From Desulfuromonadales bacterium (lineage in GTDB: Bacteria > Desulfobacterota > Desulfuromonadia > Geobacterales > Pseudopelobacteraceae): a stretch of DNA of 64,000 bases. Below are positions 18,488 through 27,925 of this stretch, piece after piece (within the stretch, counting starts at the first letter, position 1; every line of letters starts with the position of its first letter). Position numbers and translations under genes: made by a program. The stretch lies in NCBI GenBank assembly GCA_013377095.1, contig JACAAY010000006.1, forward strand, positions 18,940 through 82,939, in the 5' to 3' direction. The notes under the pieces are model-generated. The model did not search any database, was not told the origin of the DNA, and saw nothing but the letters and a program-made list of their open reading frames with translations.

Positions 18488-20263
18488 ATGAAAAAAATTC
18501 TTCTCATGATTCACACGGTACTTTTTGTGCTCTGCCTCATCGTGGGACAGGCTGCGTGGGCCGACAGCGGTCCGGATTCTTACCCTGGAACGGATGAGCA
18601 GCAGAGCGATTCTCTCTTCAGCATGGAAGAACTGGAAGATCTGGTTGCTCCTATTGCACTTTACCCGGACCCGCTGATTGCCCAGATACTCCCGGCTGCA
18701 ACCTTTGTCGACCAGATCGATGAGGCTGCGCGCTATATCACTGAATATGGGAGATATGCCAGAATCGACCGCCAGTACTGGGATGTCAGCGTCAAGGCCG
18801 TGGCGCATTACCCCGATGTGCTCACCATGATGGACCAGAAGTATGACTGGACCGTGGCACTGGGACAGGCCTTTATCAATCAGAACGATGATCTCATGTA
18901 TGCGATCCAGCTCCTGCGTCAGGATGCGCGCGCAGCCGGCAACCTGGTTTCCAACCGGCAACAACAGGTGGTTGTGGAGGATGGATATATCAGCATTTTC
19001 CCTGCTGAGCCGGAGATGATCTATGTCCCCACCTATGATCCCCAGGTCGTGTATGTGGAGCGCCCTTCGCCCGGTTTCGGGTTGATTACCTTTGGCATCG
19101 GCTTTACCATCGGCGCCTGGCTGAACCGCGACTTCGACTGGCGCGAACACAAGGTTTTCTACCACGGCTGGCGGGGCCGCCCATGGATTGAGCGCGCGCG
19201 GCCCCATGTCCAGGTGAGAAACAACATCTACATCAACCAAACCAACAGGGTCATCAACATCAACAAAAATGTGATGCGGCACGACAGCGTGCGCTTCCGG
19301 GAACAGATCCGTCATGATGTGCAGATCCGCAATGTGCGCCAGCAACAACCGGGCAATGTGCGTCGTGATCAACGGCCAGGCGAAAGAAACCAAAAACGGG
19401 GAGGAGGACCGTTGCCAAGTCCGGCCGTGCCGAGTCGTCCGGACGCATCACCCCGAAATCAACGACCACAGGAGAAGAATGTGCCGCTTGGTGGAAAACC
19501 AACTCCGGTTATCACCTCAATACCAGCTACGCAACCTCCTGCCCATGATCAGCAGCACCCAGGAAAGAACGATGATCGCCGTGACCAGAAGTTGCCTGGA
19601 AAAAGCATGCCCCTTGGTGGAAAACCGGCAGCGGTTATCACCACACAACCCACGCCGCCCGCCCCTGTCCGTGATCAGCAGAACCACGGAAAGGGTGATG
19701 ACCGTAGCGGAAAACAGTGGCAATCACCTGGCGTTGCCCCCCGGCCAGGCACCCCAACCGTTCCACAGCAACCCGCCCCAAGGATTGAGACGCAACATCA
19801 AACTCAAGGGACCGGTGCAGTAGTTCCCCGACCCACGACACAGCCATCCACCAGAGATATCTACCGGGGACGCGACATGCAGGGCACGCAACCAGCTTCC
19901 CGGTCGGGGTATGGCGGTTACGGCTCAACCAGGGATGCCACCATTTATCGCGAACGCGGCAAAACCAGCCAGGAGAACATGCGCCAGACAGGAAGCCCTG
20001 CTCCCTTGCAACAGAAAGCTCCAGCCACACAACAGCCGCAACCCCAAAAAATGGTACCGGTTCAACAACCGATGCAGCGAACAGCTCCGGTACAACAGCC
20101 GATACAACGGCCCGCCCCGGCACAGCGTCCGTCCGTTGAGCAGCGAAAGGCTCCTGCCAGTGTCAACGTAGCGCCTCCTCAACAGACTCCACAACCCACT
20201 GTTCGCCAGGCTCCCGAGTCTGACCCCAATGACAAGGAAAACCGCAGACAGCGCGGACACTGA
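18488..20263 (+). CDS. DUF3300 exported protein with Pro/Gln-rich repeats
   Basis: The 591-residue protein has a signal peptide (KKILLMIHTVLFVLCLIVG, cut near AWA-D) and a DUF3300 domain (residues 45-190) with LVAPIALYPDPLIAQILPAA, WDVSVKAVAHYPDVL and IYVPTYDPQVVYV. A short basic/Trp-rich linker (RDFDWREHKVFY) follows, then about 340 residues of Pro/Gln/Arg low complexity with loose repeats: PLGGKP plus VIT recurs, and PQQ/QQP runs fill the end. The ATG at 18488 has GGAG (18478-18481) six bases upstream; the frame itself opens at 18434. The DUF2950 gene follows, and the pair co-occurs in many proteobacteria as I recall. Function unknown, likely in the periplasm. Confidence 0.88.
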   Translation: MKKILLMIHTVLFVLCLIVGQAAWADSGPDSYPGTDEQQSDSLFSMEELEDLVAPIALYPDPLIAQILPAATFVDQIDEAARYITEYGRYARIDRQYWDVSVKAVAHYPDVLTMMDQKYDWTVALGQAFINQNDDLMYAIQLLRQDARAAGNLVSNRQQQVVVEDGYISIFPAEPEMIYVPTYDPQVVYVERPSPGFGLITFGIGFTIGAWLNRDFDWREHKVFYHGWRGRPWIERARPHVQVRNNIYINQTNRVININKNVMRHDSVRFREQIRHDVQIRNVRQQQPGNVRRDQRPGERNQKRGGGPLPSPAVPSRPDASPRNQRPQEKNVPLGGKPTPVITSIPATQPPAHDQQHPGKNDDRRDQKLPGKSMPLGGKPAAVITTQPTPPAPVRDQQNHGKGDDRSGKQWQSPGVAPRPGTPTVPQQPAPRIETQHQTQGTGAVVPRPTTQPSTRDIYRGRDMQGTQPASRSGYGGYGSTRDATIYRERGKTSQENMRQTGSPAPLQQKAPATQQPQPQKMVPVQQPMQRTAPVQQPIQRPAPAQRPSVEQRKAPASVNVAPPQQTPQPTVRQAPESDPNDKENRRQRGH

Positions 20264-20361
20264 TACATTCCGCGCCAGGGCATCCCACGCCCATTGCTTC
20301 AGTACTGTGTCCGTATGCCCGGCCAAGTCATACCGGCCCTGATCAAGAAAGGATCGCTAGA

Positions 20362-21336
20362 ATGACAAGAGCACTCACAACAAAACGGTTCCCGACCCTG
20401 TTACGGTACTGCACAGGTCTAGTGGTGGTCGCAACCATGTTTGCGACCAGCAGTTTCTCCGCACAGGTGGATATGCCCGGGAAACAACAGGTGTATTCCT
20501 CTCCGGAAGAAGCCCTGCAATCTCTGCTTTCCGCTGTCACAGCCAAAGATCACCAGAAGCTCAGATACATATTCGGACCGGTGTCCCAGGATCTGGAACC
20601 GGGTGACCCGGTGGAGCAGGCCGCTGAATTCAGCCATTTTTCAAGTGAACTTCAGGAACGCACTGAACTGGTCAAAGATGGGGATTCAAAGGCAATTCTG
20701 TTAATCGGCGATGAGAAGTGGCCGTTCCCGGTTCCCGTTGTCAAGAGGGATGCCAGCTGGCTGTTCGATACCGAAGCGGGGCGAGAAGAAATACTGACAC
20801 GCCGCATCGGTCATAACGAACTGCTGGCCATCAAGGTCTGCAAGTCATATCTGGATGCGCAGCGCGAATACTACACCATGCCCGACCAGGAGGGTGAGCA
20901 GATCCCCAAATACGCCCAACGCCTGATCAGTTCTCCGGGAAAGCGAGATGGACTCTACTGGCCGACCGCCAGCGGTGACAAGCAGAGCCCCCTTGGCCTT
21001 ATGGTTGCCAAGGCGCGGGAAGAGGGATACATGCAGAAACGTGCGGAAGGTGAAAAGGGTCGCCGCCCGTTCCACGGTTACTACTTCCGGATTCTCAAAC
21101 GTCAGGGTTCCCATGCACCGGGAGGGAAATTCGACTACGTTATCAACAACAACATGATAGCCGGTCATGCGCTGGTTGCGTTCCCCGCCCGCTGGGGTGT
21201 CTCCGGAGTAATGACCTTTATGGTGAATCAGCGTGGAAGGGTGTATCAGAAAAACCTTGGCCCCAAAACAGCCGAGATTGCCCGCAAGATGAAGGAGTAC
21301 AACCCGGATCTGACCTGGAAGTTGGTGGAGCAGTAA
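20362..21336 (+). CDS. DUF2950 exported protein
   Basis: The 324-residue protein has an N-terminal signal (hydrophobic core GLVVVATMFATSSF, likely cut after FSA). The DUF2950 features are SPEEALQSLLSAVTAKDHQK, DGDSKAILLIGDEKWPFPVP, WLFDTEAGREEILTRRIG, then GYYFRILKRQG and VAFPARWGVSGVMTFMVNQRG. GAAAGGA lies upstream of the ATG. It follows the DUF3300 gene after 98 bases, the family's usual neighbour. A role in the envelope is inferred; no catalytic motif is evident. Confidence 0.9.
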   Translation: MTRALTTKRFPTLLRYCTGLVVVATMFATSSFSAQVDMPGKQQVYSSPEEALQSLLSAVTAKDHQKLRYIFGPVSQDLEPGDPVEQAAEFSHFSSELQERTELVKDGDSKAILLIGDEKWPFPVPVVKRDASWLFDTEAGREEILTRRIGHNELLAIKVCKSYLDAQREYYTMPDQEGEQIPKYAQRLISSPGKRDGLYWPTASGDKQSPLGLMVAKAREEGYMQKRAEGEKGRRPFHGYYFRILKRQGSHAPGGKFDYVINNNMIAGHALVAFPARWGVSGVMTFMVNQRGRVYQKNLGPKTAEIARKMKEYNPDLTWKLVEQ

Positions 21337-22062
21337 TCCCGATAGCTATCCGATTTTCCGTTAGCGTTCTTAGCGAGCATTGCGCGAAATAGCTTTTTTT
21401 GCATAAATCTCCGTGCTGTTTGCACTCCTTCAGTAGACGAGCCGATTCCTGCGCTATCGGACCCGGGGTGACTTTCACGTACGCGAGCGGCTTGAAAACG
21501 CCGCAAGGCAGGTATGGGAGAACGTCTGGAAGGCTTCGAAGGAATCGACGCACTCATCAAAATTGACCATCTCCGCCCGGTCCCGGGATAGTGTGAAAAC
21601 TCCCGATCTCCGTGATAATCCGCTCGCTGGCGACAGCGCGGTCACGGAGTTTTTTTGCCTCGGCAACCGCCACGGCATGATCGTCATCAAGCAACTCAAA
21701 AATCAGCAGATTCAGTGTCAGAACATCCATTCCCGTATCCTTTTCCTGTTGGCAGACAATCTTCATATCATCACAGATGCGAAATCAGGTCCAGACGACT
21801 GTTCTATTTCAATCTCATCCTGACATCCATATCCTTTTTTTCATTAATTGTAAGCGGCCATCCGCTCTGTCCCGCCCCCGCCCTTTTTTTCCTTCCGCAA
21901 CAATCTATACACCCCTCACCGGATCCCACAAAACACGCGCATTCCCTTCACGTTTCAGCATGGCCCTGTAAACATTCTTTACATGAATCCACATACCACT
22001 ACAGCAACGCAATATTGACTTAACAATCTTATATTATTGGGTAATCGTCGAATGTAATTATT
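21337..22062. other. Non-coding or decayed stretch upstream of the catabolic island
   Basis: About 725 bases without a firm gene. On the minus strand, short frames such as NFDECVDSFEAFQTF (about 21500-21580) and AYVKVTPGPIAQESARLLKE (about 21430-21490) look protein-like but lie in different frames and are broken by stops. That could be an old pseudogene in line with the small frame at 21557-21730. From 21830 to 22020 the sequence is C/T-rich and non-coding. No repeats or integrase remnants were seen. Confidence 0.4.
21557..21730 (-). CDS. Possible 57-residue protein or 5' remnant of a pseudogene
   Basis: ATG at 21730 with AAGGA seven bases upstream opens a frame beginning MDVLTLNLLIFELLDDDHAV and continuing AVAEAKKLRDRAVASERIIT. 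It is a helical, charged protein ending at 21557. The composition is protein-like, but I do not recognise a family. The adjacent frame downstream continues with protein-like residues (NFDECVDSFEAFQ), which may mean a frameshifted longer gene. Treat as tentative. Confidence 0.3.
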   Translation of the reverse strand: MDVLTLNLLIFELLDDDHAVAVAEAKKLRDRAVASERIITEIGSFHTIPGPGGDGQF

Positions 22063-22078
22063 TGGCACTAATCATGCC
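22063..22078 (+). promoter_or_regulatory. Sigma-54 promoter of the CoA-enzyme operon
   Basis: TGGCACTAATCATGCC has a perfect TGGCAC -24 element and a GC at -12 with exactly 10 bases between GG and GC. Transcription should start near 22089, leaving a leader of about 255 bases before the aldehyde dehydrogenase ATG. The regulator at 35659-37080 is the obvious local candidate activator. Confidence 0.85.
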
Positions 22079-22111
22079 TATACCAATATCAGTTGTACCT
22101 CTCCTTGTTAT

Positions 22112-22323
22112 GGGGGCGGGTTTACCGCCCTCATATTTTCAGGAGAACATTTCACAGCCGTAACAATCCACAATCGAATCGACCCGAGAGGATGCGAGCG
22201 GTTTTTGTTCCCATAATAGAGTGTCGTTAATAAACCGGAAAGGAGGCTGCCAACCACACAAACACTGAAAATAAAACCATAAAAATAAACCTGTAATTCG
22301 AATGAGGTCGCTCAGCGCGACCT
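22112..22323 (+). promoter_or_regulatory. Structured 5' leader of the catabolic operon
   Basis: The long leader holds two hairpins. One is GGGCGG (22114-22119) pairing with CCGCCC (22125-22130) over a 5-base loop. The other is AGGTCGC (22305-22311) pairing with GCGACCT (22317-22323), ending ten bases before the AGGGAGG ribosome site of the first gene. Neither has a T-run, so they are not simple terminators. An extra AAAGGAGG in the leader (about 22240) precedes no open frame of note. A post-transcriptional role is possible but unproven. Confidence 0.4.
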
Positions 22324-22344
22324 ACAAATCTAAGGGAGGAATGG

Positions 22345-23688
22345 ATGTCAGGAATACTTCAAGAAGTTGATACGATGGTTCAAAGGGCACGACAGGCATT
22401 AGACGTTATGAAGAATTTCACCCAGAAACAGGTGGATGCGATTACCGAAGCGATGAGCGCTGCCGGTGCAGCCGCCGCGGGAAAGCTGGCCGAAATGGCT
22501 GTTGCAGAAACCGGCATGGGCAAGGTGGAAGACAAGGCTGTGAAAAACTACGTCGCGAGCCAAGTCGTTTACGAACAGATGAAAAATGAAAAATCGGTAG
22601 GCATCATAGAAGAGAAAAACGGTGTCATCCATATAGCCGAGCCTTTCGGTATTGTTGCTGCCGTTACCCCAACCACCAACCCGACTTCCACCATTTTATC
22701 CAAAGCCCTCATGAGTCTTAAGGGGCGCAATGTCATTATCTTCGCTTTTCACCCACGCGGCCAAAATTGCGGCGCTGCTTCCGCACGGATAATGCTTGAC
22801 GCAGCCATTGCCGCCGGGGCACCAACCGATTGTATTCAATGGATCAAGACCCCCTCCATTGAGGCCACTAATATCCTGATGAGGCACCCCGGCATAGCGA
22901 TTATCATCGCCACCGGTGGTGGCGCAATGGTCAAAGCAGCCTATAGCTCCGGCCATCCGGCACTCGGCGTCGGACCAGGCAATGTTCCGGTCTACGTTGA
23001 AAAGAGCGCCGATCTGAGCATGGCTGTCAATAATATCATCGCATCAAAAACCTTTGACTACGGCACACTCTGCCTGACGGAGCAGTCGGTGATTTTCGAT
23101 AACCCGGGCACTGCTGACCAAATGCTGAAACTGTTCAAGGAAAGAGGCGCATTCATCTGTGATCACGAACAAAAAACCAAACTGGAAGCTATCATGTTTG
23201 ATAAGGAAAAAGGAGTGCCATCAGGACAGATCGTCGGGCAGTCCCCGCAGAAAATTGCCGAATTGGCCGGTTTCAGGATCCCGGGTAATATAAAACTTCT
23301 GATGATTCCCCTCAAAGCCATCGGCCATGACGATTGGATGAGCCATGAAAAACTATCACCGGTTCTGGGTTGGTATATCGCCAACGGAAAGGATGAGGCA
23401 ATCAATGCATCCGTCGCGGTGCTGGAATTCGGAGGAGCGGGACATACGGCGGTTGCCTTCTCCAAGGATGAGAAAATTCTGGAAGAATATGCGCTTCGAG
23501 TCCCCGCAGGCAGGGTCATCTGGAACCAGCCTTCACTGCATGGCGTCTGCGGGCTCACAAGCGGATTATCGGCGTCCTTAACCCTGGGGTGCGGAGCGCG
23601 CGGCGGCAACATCACCACGGAAAACGTTTCCTACAAAAATCTGCTGAATATCAAGAGGGTCGCAAGAAGGATCAGGGAAGACGCGTAA
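22345..23688 (+). CDS. Acylating (CoA-dependent) aldehyde dehydrogenase
   Basis: Interconverts an aldehyde and acyl-CoA with NAD(H). The 447-residue protein matches the N-terminal half of AdhE and EutE/PduP-type enzymes: FGIVAAVTPTTNPTSTILSK, then GVGPGNVPVYVEKSADL, and the catalytic Cys243 in SKTFDYGTLCLTEQS. AGGGAGG (22333-22339) is five bases before the ATG at 22345; an out-of-frame ATG lies four bases earlier. It is first behind the sigma-54 promoter and 38 bases from the CoA-transferase gene. The iron alcohol dehydrogenase encoded at 32684 is the counterpart of the AdhE C-terminal half. No microcompartment-targeting N-terminal peptide is apparent. Chain-length preference cannot be read from sequence. 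Confidence 0.9.
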   Translation: MSGILQEVDTMVQRARQALDVMKNFTQKQVDAITEAMSAAGAAAAGKLAEMAVAETGMGKVEDKAVKNYVASQVVYEQMKNEKSVGIIEEKNGVIHIAEPFGIVAAVTPTTNPTSTILSKALMSLKGRNVIIFAFHPRGQNCGAASARIMLDAAIAAGAPTDCIQWIKTPSIEATNILMRHPGIAIIIATGGGAMVKAAYSSGHPALGVGPGNVPVYVEKSADLSMAVNNIIASKTFDYGTLCLTEQSVIFDNPGTADQMLKLFKERGAFICDHEQKTKLEAIMFDKEKGVPSGQIVGQSPQKIAELAGFRIPGNIKLLMIPLKAIGHDDWMSHEKLSPVLGWYIANGKDEAINASVAVLEFGGAGHTAVAFSKDEKILEEYALRVPAGRVIWNQPSLHGVCGLTSGLSASLTLGCGARGGNITTENVSYKNLLNIKRVARRIREDA

Positions 23689-23726
23689 CTCACGGAATGT
23701 GAACTGAATTCAGGAGAGAGCGCCAT

Positions 23727-25064
23727 ATGACACACACGAACATGTATCAGCAAAAACTTGTATCAGCGGCAGAAGCGGTCAAGGCGGTAAAGCCGGGCGA
23801 CTGGGTGGATTACGGGATCTGTGTTGGACACCCCGTTGCCACCGACAAGGCATTGGCCGCCCGCGCCGGTGAATTGAATGACATAAAAGTTCGCGGCGGT
23901 ATAACAATGTGGATGCCCGAAATCTGCACAACTCCCGAGCCTGCAAAGCACTTCACCTGGAACTCCTGGCACTGCACGGCTGTCGATCGCAAGATTATCG
24001 AAATGGGACTGGGATACTTCAGCCCCATGCGCTATTCGGAGCTGCCCAAGCTCTATCGGGAAAACATCGAAAAGGTTGACGTGGCCATGTTCCAAGTTGC
24101 GCCCATGGATGAGCATGGCTACTTCAACTTCGGGCCCCAGGCATCCCATCTGATGGCGGTCTGTGAACGGGCGGCGGTAATCATCGTGGAAGTCAACCAG
24201 AATATGCCCCGGTGTCTTGGCGGTTTTGAGGAAGCCATTCACATTTCCAAGGTTGACCACATTGTGGAGGGAGATAATCCGCCTCTGGCGCAACTGAAGG
24301 CAAATGCCATTACCGATGTGGATCGCAAAGTAGCGGAACTGATCGTGGCAGAGATCCCCAACGGAGCCTGTCTGCAATTGGGGATCGGCGGCATGCCCAA
24401 CGCGGTGGGCGCGCTGATCGGCGAATCCGACCTGAAGGATCTCGGAGTGCACACTGAAATGTACGTTGACGCCTTTGTTGACCTGACCCTCCAGGGCAAG
24501 ATCAATGGTTCCCGTAAAAGCATTGACAGATACCGTCAGGCATTTGCTTTCGGCTCGGGAACACGGAAGCTGTACGATTTCGTCCACAACAATCCACACG
24601 TCATGAGTTGTTCCGTTGATTATGTCAACGATGTGCACAGAGTCGCATCGATTGACAACTTTGTGTCTATCAACAATGCCGTGGAGATTGATCTTTTTGG
24701 ACAGATTTCTTCTGAATCATCTGGGATAAAGCAAATTAGCGGTACTGGCGGACAACTGGACTTCGTCCTGGGCGCCTATCTGTCCAAAGGCGGTAAAAGC
24801 TTTATCTGCCTCTCTTCCACCCATGGGAAAAGCGGAGAAGTCAAATCGCGGATTGTGCCCACTCTGGCCCCTGGCAGCATCGTCACCGCCAGCCGCACCT
24901 GTACCCAGTTTGTCGTAACGGAGCACGGCAAGGTCAATTTGAAAGGCATGAACACCTGGCAGCGGGCGGAGGCCCTTATTTCAATCGCTCACCCCGATTG
25001 TCACGACAATTTGATAAAGTCTGCCGAAAACATGAATATCTGGAGAAATAGTAATAGAGTATAA
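23727..25064 (+). CDS. Acetyl-CoA hydrolase/CoA-transferase family protein (acyl-CoA:acetate type)
   Basis: Exchanges CoA between acyl-CoA and a carboxylate such as acetate. The 445-residue protein has [19 protein letters not shown], the catalytic Glu244 in [12 protein letters not shown], and the C-terminal [20 protein letters not shown]. These are typical of the 4-hydroxybutyrate/butyryl-CoA:acetate CoA-transferase group. Lying between acyl-CoA-forming and beta-oxidation enzymes, it may release a short fatty acid with formation of acetyl-CoA, or activate a fatty acid for oxidation. AGGAGAG precedes the ATG. The exact substrate pair is open. Confidence 0.87.
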   Translation: MTHTNMYQQKLVSAAEAVKAVKPGDWVDYGICVGHPVATDKALAARAGELNDIKVRGGITMWMPEICTTPEPAKHFTWNSWHCTAVDRKIIEMGLGYFSPMRYSELPKLYRENIEKVDVAMFQVAPMDEHGYFNFGPQASHLMAVCERAAVIIVEVNQNMPRCLGGFEEAIHISKVDHIVEGDNPPLAQLKANAITDVDRKVAELIVAEIPNGACLQLGIGGMPNAVGALIGESDLKDLGVHTEMYVDAFVDLTLQGKINGSRKSIDRYRQAFAFGSGTRKLYDFVHNNPHVMSCSVDYVNDVHRVASIDNFVSINNAVEIDLFGQISSESSGIKQISGTGGQLDFVLGAYLSKGGKSFICLSSTHGKSGEVKSRIVPTLAPGSIVTASRTCTQFVVTEHGKVNLKGMNTWQRAEALISIAHPDCHDNLIKSAENMNIWRNSNRV

Positions 25065-25120
25065 AAGCATGACAAGCCTGCATCTCCTCCTTAATCCGAG
25101 ATAGTTATTCACAACGTAAT

Positions 25121-25137
25121 AACTCAGTATCTGAGTT
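25121..25137 (+). promoter_or_regulatory. Perfect inverted repeat before the outer-membrane channel gene
   Basis: AACTCAG (25121-25127) and CTGAGTT (25131-25137) are exact inverted 7-mers around TAT, 36 bases before the ATG at 25173. There is no T-run after it. It could be an operator, an RNA processing hairpin between the CoA-transferase and channel genes, or a weak attenuator. Confidence 0.4.
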
Positions 25138-25172
25138 GCAATTCAAATAACTAGAGAAAGGTGGAAAATCAC

Positions 25173-26102
25173 ATGTACAAAAGAATAGAAAACAACAAAA
25201 CACGGCAATTACTGTATTCAACAGGTATTATGCTATTTACTTTTATATTTTTGAGAGCTGATGTTTCGATGGCAATTGATGGAAACCCACGAGACTATAT
25301 TGCTGCTCCACCAGGAACAAATCTAAGCATTGTCTATTTCCAGCATCTGGATTCCAGTAATTTCTATTCCAAAGGCAAGGAAGTTCCTGGGAAGGACAAA
25401 CTCGAAGTAAACGTGCCAATATACCGTTTTGTCCATTATGGAAAATTATTCGGTATGACAGTTGACCCGCAATTTGTAATACCTGTCTTCGGCACCGTAC
25501 GCACTAAAATCGGCGCGCTTGGCTTGGATCAAACAACCACATCAATGGGAGATCTGACAATTGGCTGCACATTCTGGTTTATCAATAAACCGGAAAAAAA
25601 CTTCTGGGCCGGATTTACGCCGTGGGTGACTTTTCCTACCGGCAACTTTGATCATGACAAATTTGTATCAAGTAGTGCGCTTGCTTCAAACCGCTATACG
25701 TTTACCACCCAATTTGGTGTGGAAAAAGGACTGGGCTATGGCTTCCATTTCAGTGGGATTGTAGAAGGAGCCTTTTACACGGACAACAAGGATTGGATGT
25801 CTTCCACGGGTGGAACAGCTTCACAAAGCAAAGATCCAACGTTTTTATCACAGATCAGTCTGTCCTATGACTTTACACCAGCTACTTTTGCCTCTGTTAA
25901 GTGGCGCTATCTAGCGCTTGGTGAAACAAAAGTTGGCAATGAAAAGCAAAATGATGCGGCAAATGATCATCGGGTTGATTTGGGTCTCTTTCACTGGCTA
26001 ACCAAAACCGACCAACTGATGATTGAGTATCAAAAAGTTGTTCAGGTACGAAACGGATATGACTCTGATGGGGTCATGGCAAGATGGGTACATGTTTTTT
26101 AG
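25173..26102 (+). CDS. Outer-membrane channel, SphA / phenol-MetA-degradation type (first copy)
   Basis: The 309-residue protein has an N-terminal signal (LLYSTGIMLFTFIFL, likely cut after SMA) and a beta-rich body that ends in an aromatic residue (ARWVHVF), as outer-membrane barrels do. Segments such as FWAGFTPWVTFPTGNFDHDK and the YIAAPPGTNLSIVYFQHLDS start match the family found beside genes for hydrophobic substrates. The ATG at 25173 has AGGTGG eight bases upstream; an in-frame GTG lies at 25161. It resembles the minus-strand channel at 34318-35220 (shared pattern PAGT, LW/FW-GFTPW, family ending). Codon use looks more AT-rich than in the flanking CoA enzymes. Confidence 0.8.
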   Translation: MYKRIENNKTRQLLYSTGIMLFTFIFLRADVSMAIDGNPRDYIAAPPGTNLSIVYFQHLDSSNFYSKGKEVPGKDKLEVNVPIYRFVHYGKLFGMTVDPQFVIPVFGTVRTKIGALGLDQTTTSMGDLTIGCTFWFINKPEKNFWAGFTPWVTFPTGNFDHDKFVSSSALASNRYTFTTQFGVEKGLGYGFHFSGIVEGAFYTDNKDWMSSTGGTASQSKDPTFLSQISLSYDFTPATFASVKWRYLALGETKVGNEKQNDAANDHRVDLGLFHWLTKTDQLMIEYQKVVQVRNGYDSDGVMARWVHVF

Positions 26103-26196
26103 AAACTAATAAAGGTGTCTTAACGGCAAACTATCTTGGAAGGCAATAAACATTTATGACAATACAATCAAAATCATTATGTAGCAGGAGAAAACC

Positions 26197-27894
26197 ATGA
26201 TTCTTTTCAATCCAAAAAAACATACAAGGAAATACAGGGACGAGAAATCGCGCCAGGTTATGCTCAAGACTATCGATTTTTTCGAGAACAAGGGGCTTAA
26301 AAAACTGAGAGCGGATTGGCGCCGGAAAGTCTGGAACTACGATTTCGTGGACTTCATGAAGGACAATCAGATCTTCGCGACCCTGATGACGCCGGAAGGC
26401 TATGGCGCTCCCGATTCACGCTGGGATACCTACCGCAACTGTGAATTCTCGGAAATCACCGCATTTTACGGCCTGACCTACTGGTACACCTGGCAGGTCT
26501 CCATGCTGGGGTTGGGACCGGTCTGGATGGGCAACAACGAAGAACTGAAGAGAAAGACGGCCAAGCTACTTCAGGATGGCGAAGTTTTCGCCTTCGGCCT
26601 TTCCGAGAAGGAACACGGAGCGGATATCTATTCATCCGACATGATGCTTATCCCCCAGGCCGACGGCGCCTATAAGGCCAACGGCGACAAATACTACATC
26701 GGTAACGGCAATGAGGCCGCCCTGGTTTCCACGTTCGCCAAGATGTCCGATACGGATGACTACGTTTTCTTTGCCGTAAATTCAAAGCATCCCAATTACG
26801 ACTGTGTCCGCAGCGTTGTTGATCAGCAGAACTACGTAGCCGAATTCGCCCTGCACAACTATCCGATCACCGACGCGGATATCATGCAGAAAGGTCCCAA
26901 AGCCTGGGACGACATGCTGAACACCATCAACGTCTGCAAGTTCAACCTGGGTTTCTGCGCCATCGGCCTCTGCACCCACGCCTTCTATGAGGCCATCGAC
27001 CACGCAGCCAATCGCAACGTATACGGTATGTTCGTCACAGACTTCCCCCATGTGAAGAAGATGATGACCGACGCCTACTGCCGGCTCATCGCCATGAAGC
27101 TGTTCGCCGAGCGGGCCAGCGATTATATGCGGCAAGCCAATGCCGATGATCGGCGTTATCTGATGTATAATCCCATGGTGAAAATGAAGGTGACCCGCGA
27201 GGGCGAGGATGTGATGAACCTTCTTCACGAAGTCATCGCCGCCAAGGGATTCGAGAACGAGCCTTTCTTTGAAATCGCGAAAACCGAACTGCCCATGCTG
27301 CCCAAACTGGAAGGGACGGTCCACGTGAACATGGCGCTGGTCCTGAAGTTCCTGAAGAACTTCCTGTTCAATCCCAAGGAATACCCGGAAGTGCCGCGCC
27401 GCGATGATCCGGTGAATGACACATTCCTCTTCGACCAGGGGCCGACGCGGGGACTGGGTAAAATCCAGTTCCATGACTACAACATCGCCTATGACGCCTG
27501 CAGCCTGCCAAATGTCGAGATTTTCAAGGAACAGATCAAGCTCTTCAAGACCATGCTCACCAAGGCGCCGCCCAGCGATGAGCAGACCAAGGATGTGGAT
27601 TATCTGCTCGCCCTGGGTGAAATCCTCACCATGGTCGCCTATGGCCAGCTTATTCTGGAAAACCGCAAGCATTATGAGGTAGAAGATGATCTCGCGGATG
27701 AAATCTTCGATTTCATGGTGCGTGATTTCTCCAAATACGCCCTCAATATCTACTCAAAGCCGAGCAACACGGATAAGCAGCGTGAGCTCTCCCTTGCCAT
27801 GATCAAGCACCCCCTGACCGACCAGGAGCGCTTTGACCGGGTATGGAAAAAACATGTCTATGCCATGAAGGATCAATATACCATGCAGGACTAG
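26197..27894 (+). CDS. Acyl-CoA dehydrogenase, long form with C-terminal extension
   Basis: FAD enzyme that forms a 2-enoyl-CoA. The 565-residue protein has the acyl-CoA dehydrogenase N-terminal and middle domains (FGLSEKEHGADIYSSDM, then YKANGDKYYIGNGNEA) and the catalytic base Glu372 in KLEGTVHVN (the YEGT position of the family). Residues from about 430 form a helical extension not found in the usual 380-residue enzymes. No etfA or etfB is in the window, so electrons must pass to an electron-transfer flavoprotein encoded elsewhere. GCAGGAG precedes the ATG. It stands between the channel gene and the fused dehydrogenase/hydratase gene. The substrate chain length is not apparent. Confidence 0.88.
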   Translation: MILFNPKKHTRKYRDEKSRQVMLKTIDFFENKGLKKLRADWRRKVWNYDFVDFMKDNQIFATLMTPEGYGAPDSRWDTYRNCEFSEITAFYGLTYWYTWQVSMLGLGPVWMGNNEELKRKTAKLLQDGEVFAFGLSEKEHGADIYSSDMMLIPQADGAYKANGDKYYIGNGNEAALVSTFAKMSDTDDYVFFAVNSKHPNYDCVRSVVDQQNYVAEFALHNYPITDADIMQKGPKAWDDMLNTINVCKFNLGFCAIGLCTHAFYEAIDHAANRNVYGMFVTDFPHVKKMMTDAYCRLIAMKLFAERASDYMRQANADDRRYLMYNPMVKMKVTREGEDVMNLLHEVIAAKGFENEPFFEIAKTELPMLPKLEGTVHVNMALVLKFLKNFLFNPKEYPEVPRRDDPVNDTFLFDQGPTRGLGKIQFHDYNIAYDACSLPNVEIFKEQIKLFKTMLTKAPPSDEQTKDVDYLLALGEILTMVAYGQLILENRKHYEVEDDLADEIFDFMVRDFSKYALNIYSKPSNTDKQRELSLAMIKHPLTDQERFDRVWKKHVYAMKDQYTMQD

Positions 27895-27925
27895 CGCATT
27901 CCGGAGGACAGAGGAACGGGTGAAG

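Noticed and set aside
18335..19393. 352-codon minus-strand frame
   Set aside because: Antisense to the DUF3300 gene; no family features in the translation.
23763..24638. 291-codon minus-strand frame
   Set aside because: Antisense to the CoA-transferase gene.
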